Positions 30,455 through 34,120 of a stretch of 34,120 nt of DNA are shown here, one piece after another. The translations under genes and the position numbers were made by a program. Positions within the stretch are counted from its first letter, which is position 1, and each line of letters opens with the position of its first letter. The notes beneath the pieces were generated by a model. That model searched no databases. It saw only the letters and a list, made by a program, of their open reading frames with translations, and had not been told where the DNA came from. The stretch is from Pseudomonas mandelii (lineage in GTDB: Bacteria; Pseudomonadota; Gammaproteobacteria; Pseudomonadales; Pseudomonadaceae), in contig NZ_NMOJ01000186.1 in assembly GCF_002251635.1 (NCBI RefSeq), positions 32,315-66,434 on the forward strand, read 5' to 3'.

Positions 30455-31195
30455 ATGAGCAAATCGGTCTTCATCACTGGCGCATCCTCTGGCTTGGGGC
30501 GTCAGGTGGCGAGCGAGTTCGCCAGTCGTGGCTATGACCTGGCGTTAGCTGCCCGTCAAATCGACGTCTTGCACACCATCAAGTCCGAGCTGGAGGAACG
30601 CCACGGCGTGCTGGTTCTGGTCTATCCACTGGATGTCAGTGATGCCGAACAGGTGCGCGACACGCTGAATACCGCCAGCGCCGAACTGGGCAAGCTCGAT
30701 ATCGTTGTGGCCAACGCAGGGTTGGGTAGCGACGGACGCATAGGGCGCATCAATTTCGCCAATTCCCGTCAAATGTTCGAAGTCAATGTAATCGGCGCCT
30801 GCGCGACCATCGACGCTGCAATCACCTTGTTCAAGAGCCAGGGGCATGGGCAGATCGTGGCGATGAGTTCGATCGCCAGCTGGCGCGGCCTGCCCGGCAG
30901 CGGCGCCTACAGCGCAAGCAAGGCCGCAGTCAGCGTGTACATGGAGGCGCTGCGTGCCGAATCGCAGGGTAAGAACCTGACCGTTACGGTCATCTATCCG
31001 GGCTACATCGATACGCCGATGAACAATAAGCTCAAGAGCCGTCCCTTCCTGCTGCCGCTGGAGGAAGGTGGCAAACGGATTGCCGATGCCATTTTACAAC
31101 GCCGCAAGCGCGCAGTAATTCCCGGCTACCCCTGGCTGTTGCTGCGACCCGTGCTGCAACTGCTACCGACCGCGCTGATCAGCAAACTCTTCTGA
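30455..31195 (+). CDS. SDR family oxidoreductase (unit 3, first gene)
   Basis: The 246-aa protein begins MSKSVFITGASSGLGRQVAS with TGASSGLG, and has VVANAGLG, MSSIASWRG and the catalytic YSASKAA; it ends PVLQLLPTALISKLF, a hydrophobic C-terminus often seen in membrane-associated SDRs of the DltE/YqjQ type. GAGGT lies seven bases before the ATG, so this start is preferred over an ATG 30 bases upstream. It is the first gene of the operon SDR, VOC-VOC-SRPBCC, SDR, with only 10 bp before the next gene. Confidence 0.9.
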   Translation: MSKSVFITGASSGLGRQVASEFASRGYDLALAARQIDVLHTIKSELEERHGVLVLVYPLDVSDAEQVRDTLNTASAELGKLDIVVANAGLGSDGRIGRINFANSRQMFEVNVIGACATIDAAITLFKSQGHGQIVAMSSIASWRGLPGSGAYSASKAAVSVYMEALRAESQGKNLTVTVIYPGYIDTPMNNKLKSRPFLLPLEEGGKRIADAILQRRKRAVIPGYPWLLLRPVLQLLPTALISKLF

Positions 31196-31205
31196 GCAAA
31201 CGACC

Positions 31206-32615
31206 ATGACCACCAATATCTGCCAGATCGCGCTGAGCGTGCGTGACACCACCGCGTCCCTGCGTTTCTACCAGAAACTGTTCGGCCTTAAGCATGTCTT
31301 CGGCACTCTGTCTTTTCGCGGCAAGCAGGCCGAGCGGATCCAGGGCCTTGCCGGAGTGGCGTCGCGAGTCAGTTGGTTGATCGACGACCGGGAGTTCTTT
31401 CAGTTGGAACTGTTCGAATTCGAGTCGCCGGTCTCGGCCCCCCTCTCCCCCGAGGACGACGAGCGCGTCGGTTATCGGCGCATTCTTGCGAGGGTTGATT
31501 CGCTTGAACGTTTCGAAGCTCTCGCCCAGTCTCTTGGCCTATCTATGGAAACCCGCCGGTCTGCCAATCGCCGTTTCATCCGGGATCCGGACGGAATTCT
31601 CATCGAGCTGATCGAAGACAGCTCACTGCAAGGATCGCCCTATCCATGCAAGCTGACAGGCTTGGGTCTTGTTGTCGCAGATTGCGCGACCAGCGTGGCG
31701 ACCTTTGTCGACGGGTTGGCTTTTGAGCGTAGCTACCGCACCGTTGAGCAGAGCAACTATACCGTCACCAACGCCTGCCTGATTAAAGGCGACATGTGGC
31801 TGGACATTCATCAGCCGGCGAACCCCAAACCCTGGCCACCCCGCTACCGATTGAACGACATCGGCATTATGAACCTGGCTATCGGCTTCGACAGCCAGGA
31901 CGGGTTCGCCGCACAGTTCGATCGGGCGCGCAAGGCTGGATTCGTGCCCAACTGCAACCCGGTGGGTCAGGTAGGGCTGGTGCAGTGCGTCTACGTCAAT
32001 GACCCGAACGGCTTTTCGGTGGAGATGCTGTACTGCTCGCCGCGACTGTACGCATTAGTGGGCTTCAGCAAACCGAACTGGAAGGCCAAGCTGTTCAACC
32101 GGCAGCGCGAGAAGCAGGCCTATAAGGCACTGGGCACGCGACGCGACAGTCTCTTCTCGCGGCAGATCAAGACCGAAATCGAGATTGATGCGCCGCCCAG
32201 TGCGGTGTGGAACTGCCTCGTCGACTTCGAGCGCTACGCGCAGTGGAACCCCATGCTGGAGATCCAGCGGATCGACCACCGCCCGGGTGGGCAGGTGCAC
32301 TTCGCGGTCAAGCTGGGCATGGAACGCAAGGCGTCCTTCCAGGCACGCATCAGCAGCGACGAAGCGCCAAACCGCTTCGCCTGGCGTGGTGGCAACCCTT
32401 TCACGGTGGCCGGCGAACATTTCTTTCAGCTTGTGGAAAACGCCGATGGGTCCACCCGTTTCATCCATGGAGAGCGTTTTTCCGGCCTCTTGCTGCCGGC
32501 ACTATGGCAGCGCCTGAGCCAATCGAAACGACTCTATCAACGTATGAACGAGGCGCTGAAACAGCGTGTCGATACAGCCCATCAGGAGGCAACAGATGAA
32601 AGACTTGAACGGTAA
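31206..32615 (+). CDS. Fusion protein with two VOC domains and a C-terminal SRPBCC domain
   Basis: The 469-aa protein contains three modules. The first VOC-like domain (about 4-140) has ICQIALSVRDTTASLRFYQK and NRRFIRDPDGILIELIE. The second (about 148-285) has GLGLVVADCATSVATFVDGL and YVNDPNGFSVEMLY. A START/SRPBCC domain (about 318-460) follows: IKTEIEIDAPPSAVWNCLVD, FERYAQWNPML, RFIHGERFSGLL. Tandem VOC domains may form one dioxygenase- or lyase-like barrel pair, and SRPBCC domains bind hydrophobic ligands. The combination suggests binding and conversion of a lipophilic or aromatic compound with the adjacent SDRs. There is no strong SD; translation may be coupled to the SDR gene 10 bp upstream. 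It overlaps the next gene by 20 bp. Confidence 0.85.
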   Translation: MTTNICQIALSVRDTTASLRFYQKLFGLKHVFGTLSFRGKQAERIQGLAGVASRVSWLIDDREFFQLELFEFESPVSAPLSPEDDERVGYRRILARVDSLERFEALAQSLGLSMETRRSANRRFIRDPDGILIELIEDSSLQGSPYPCKLTGLGLVVADCATSVATFVDGLAFERSYRTVEQSNYTVTNACLIKGDMWLDIHQPANPKPWPPRYRLNDIGIMNLAIGFDSQDGFAAQFDRARKAGFVPNCNPVGQVGLVQCVYVNDPNGFSVEMLYCSPRLYALVGFSKPNWKAKLFNRQREKQAYKALGTRRDSLFSRQIKTEIEIDAPPSAVWNCLVDFERYAQWNPMLEIQRIDHRPGGQVHFAVKLGMERKASFQARISSDEAPNRFAWRGGNPFTVAGEHFFQLVENADGSTRFIHGERFSGLLLPALWQRLSQSKRLYQRMNEALKQRVDTAHQEATDERLER

Positions 32616-33441
32616 GGTCAGCGTGATCACCGGAGCTGGCGGAGGCCTGGGCCGCGAGCTGGCGATGGCTTGCGCGCGACGTGGAATGAGGCTGGTACTG
32701 GCCGATGTCGAAGCCGGAAACCTGGAGGCCACCTGCTCGCAGATCCAGCAGGAACTCCCTGACACCGAGATCACCACCCTACTGGTAGACGTGTCTAAAT
32801 TCGAGCAAGTCGCCGCGCTGGCGCAACTGGCGATACAACGTTTTGAAGGCGTCCATCTACTGTTCAATAACGCCGGCGTGGGCGTCACTGCGCCCGTCTG
32901 GGAAAACACGGTTTCCGATTGGCATTGGGTAACCAACGTCAATCTTTATGGCGTCGCCTGGGGCGTGAAAGCCTTCACACCGATCATGCTCGAGCAGGAC
33001 GAGGGACACATCGTCAATATCGCCTCGGCGGCTGGCTGGATGTACTCGGCTGGCAGTGGCATTTACAACGCCACTAAAGCGGCGGTGGTGGCGCTCTCGG
33101 AGAGCTTGGTCAATGACCTTAAAATGGTCAACAGCGCGGTCGGTGTCAGCGTGCTCTCACCCGCCTTTTTCCCGACTGGCATCATCGAAGCTGAGCGCAA
33201 TCGCCCGGCCGAATTCGCCGACGCTGCCGCCGACAGCGAGATGAAGCGGCAGTACGAGGAGCGTGTGAGACGAGCCGTGGAAACCGGCAAGATTTCTGCA
33301 CGCGAAATCGCCGAAATCACCCTTAAGGGCGTGGAGGAAAATCGCTTCTACATCTTTCCCCATGCTTGGGTGCAGGGCGCGATAGCCCAACGCAGCAAGC
33401 AGGCGCAGGAAGGCATGACAGCTTATAACCCCCAGTCTTAA
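32596..33441 (+). CDS. SDR family oxidoreductase (unit 3, last gene)
   Basis: The 281-aa protein begins MKDLNGKVSVITGAGGGLGR with TGAGGGLG, and has LFNNAGVG, NIASAAGWM and the catalytic YNATKAA. After the core there is an extended part (GIIEAERNRPAEFADAAADS.., FPHAWVQGAIAQRSKQAQEG) common in longer SDRs acting on steroids or hydrophobic alcohols. AGGAGG lies six bases before the ATG, an excellent SD inside the preceding gene; the longer frame starting at 32566 has none. It ends the operon of unit 3. The substrate is unknown. Confidence 0.9.
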   Translation: MKDLNGKVSVITGAGGGLGRELAMACARRGMRLVLADVEAGNLEATCSQIQQELPDTEITTLLVDVSKFEQVAALAQLAIQRFEGVHLLFNNAGVGVTAPVWENTVSDWHWVTNVNLYGVAWGVKAFTPIMLEQDEGHIVNIASAAGWMYSAGSGIYNATKAAVVALSESLVNDLKMVNSAVGVSVLSPAFFPTGIIEAERNRPAEFADAAADSEMKRQYEERVRRAVETGKISAREIAEITLKGVEENRFYIFPHAWVQGAIAQRSKQAQEGMTAYNPQS

Positions 33442-33900
33442 CCCGATGAGCGCTAGCCCTGCCAATGATTGTTGATTTTTTCAGGAGAACCAGATTCCGC
33501 GGTTCTCTATCAGTCAATCAAACAGGCGCTCGAGAAAGTTGCGCTACAGGTATTTTGGTCGATCAACCAACCTGGAAGCCGGGCTTTAGGTTCGCGCCTC
33601 ATCAAGCGTAGTGGAATGACAGGTTGCAGTCCAAATGCGATCGCTCGTGATCGGCTGCTGACGGCCACGAGTTATCGCTCGACGAATGACCGTATATGGA
33701 CTTCTCCTCATTGCAAGCCCCTTTGCTTTGGCGCTCGTGCCGACTGCCGCAAGCTCTATCTTGCTGGTACTCGCGGCAGTGATGGCCTTTTTCACATCGG
33801 CTGATGTCATGCTGTTATCTGCGGTTCCGATACTGACTTCGCTTTTGCCATCACGAGCTTGTGACAGCCTGAAGCGTCCTAAATTTCCAAGGTGCTCGAT
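33442..33900. other. Gene-poor region before the right 23-bp array
   Basis: After the SDR operon no gene can be supported. Overlapping open frames exist on both strands from about 33590: a hydrophobic one on plus (MTVYGLLLIASPFALALVPT..) and a Ser/Ala/Lys-rich one on minus. Neither has an SD, and each is a shadow of the other, so neither was called. Confidence 0.4.
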
Positions 33901-33901
33901 G

Positions 33902-33931
33902 ACAGCTTCTGGCCGTTCTCTTCCGGTCATG
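33902..33931 (+). repeat. Dispersed repeat, copy 7
   Basis: CAGCTTCTGGCCGTTCTCTT CCGGTCATG. On the minus strand it reads CATGACCGGAAGAGAACGGC CAGAAG, matching the inner flank of the left 23-bp array (15119-15141). Confidence 0.6.
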
Positions 33932-33942
33932 TCTCCACAAGT

Positions 33943-34120
33943 CTTGCTGGTCAAATACGGTGCACATGACTGGTCAGGTCGAAAGCAAATGGGGGGCAAC
34001 CTCGTGCAATTACCCAACTGTGATCTGAATATGGCCGAGAGCAAAATCCTCATGCTCTGAGGAATCCATTCAAAGCATCTGGTCAAGTCCCATGCAAACA
34101 GCTGGTCAGGTCCAATGCAA
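33943..34120 (-). repeat. Right array of 23-bp repeats (inverted relative to left)
   Basis: Two units lie at 33943-33965 and 33966-33988, and two more at 34075-34097 and 34098-34120, with about 86 bp of diverged sequence between the pairs. On the minus strand they read TTGCATTGGACCTGACCAGC and similar, the same pattern as the left array. The window ends exactly on a unit boundary, so the array or the element may continue beyond it. Confidence 0.75.

Noticed and set aside
33586-34086. Overlapping open frames on both strands (166 aa minus, 124 aa plus)
   Set aside because: Neither has an SD or recognised family; the plus frame's hydrophobic stretch is the complement of the minus frame's Ala/Ser/Lys-rich stretch, and both run into the 23-bp repeats.

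Overview
The window looks like a Pseudomonas accessory (genomic-island) region. Evidence: Pseudomonas-type REP remnants at 2048-2072 and 5079-5112, a dispersed repeat with core GGCCAGAAGC seen at least seven times, GC-rich metabolic genes typical of the genus, and AT-richer inserts between them. No rRNA, integrase, intact transposase or CRISPR array is present.

Left part (1-10.0 kb), defence and island scar. A three-cistron unit chained by ATGA overlaps comes first: a 31-aa microprotein, an Xre-HTH/ImmA-IrrE metallopeptidase and a DUF4411 PIN-like protein. This looks like a toxin-antitoxin unit. It is followed by a Schlafen-like AlbA_2 protein, a DUF3916 protein and a small hypothetical. A tRNA-Leu(CAA) locus has an intact 3' half and terminator but a shortened, mispaired 5' part. 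A gene-poor kilobase (5.69-6.34 kb) carries three copies of a ~62-bp unit, each beside its own short-repeat block, plus a fourth block. These resemble origin remnants of integrative elements. Then come a DUF4177/YidD pair and an 865-aa RloC/PrrC-like ATPase with a CxxC hook and a candidate Arg-Glu-His anticodon-nuclease triad.

Middle part (10.1-14.3 kb), an integron cassette array without an integrase. Three clear attC sites, one eroded junction and one truncated attC separate AT-rich promoterless genes: a HEPN protein, an 86-aa protein, a 264-aa helical protein, a 107-aa protein and a T5orf172/GIY-YIG-like protein. A 28-aa reading frame with a Shine-Dalgarno site runs into the first, SD-less, cassette gene by an ATGA overlap, as leader frames in attI sites do. 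Two similar ~55-bp direct repeats flank the array.

Right part (15.0-34.1 kb), metabolism and regulation, bounded by inward-facing arrays of 23-bp repeats. It starts with a YcgL-type nucleotidyltransferase. HxlR and LysR regulators follow, with an OYE-SDR-MFS operon divergent from an HxlR gene, another SDR and a second MFS exporter. Two AraC/SDR divergent pairs each have direct repeats exactly 21 bp apart in the shared intergenic region; the second pair drives an SDR-VOC-saccharopine-dehydrogenase-like operon. Last is an AraC regulator divergent from an SDR / VOC-VOC-SRPBCC fusion / SDR operon. Together this part holds six SDRs, an ene-reductase, two exporters and six regulators, suggesting detoxification or conversion of carbonyl compounds. 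Functions are inferred from motifs and family resemblance only; no searches were run.
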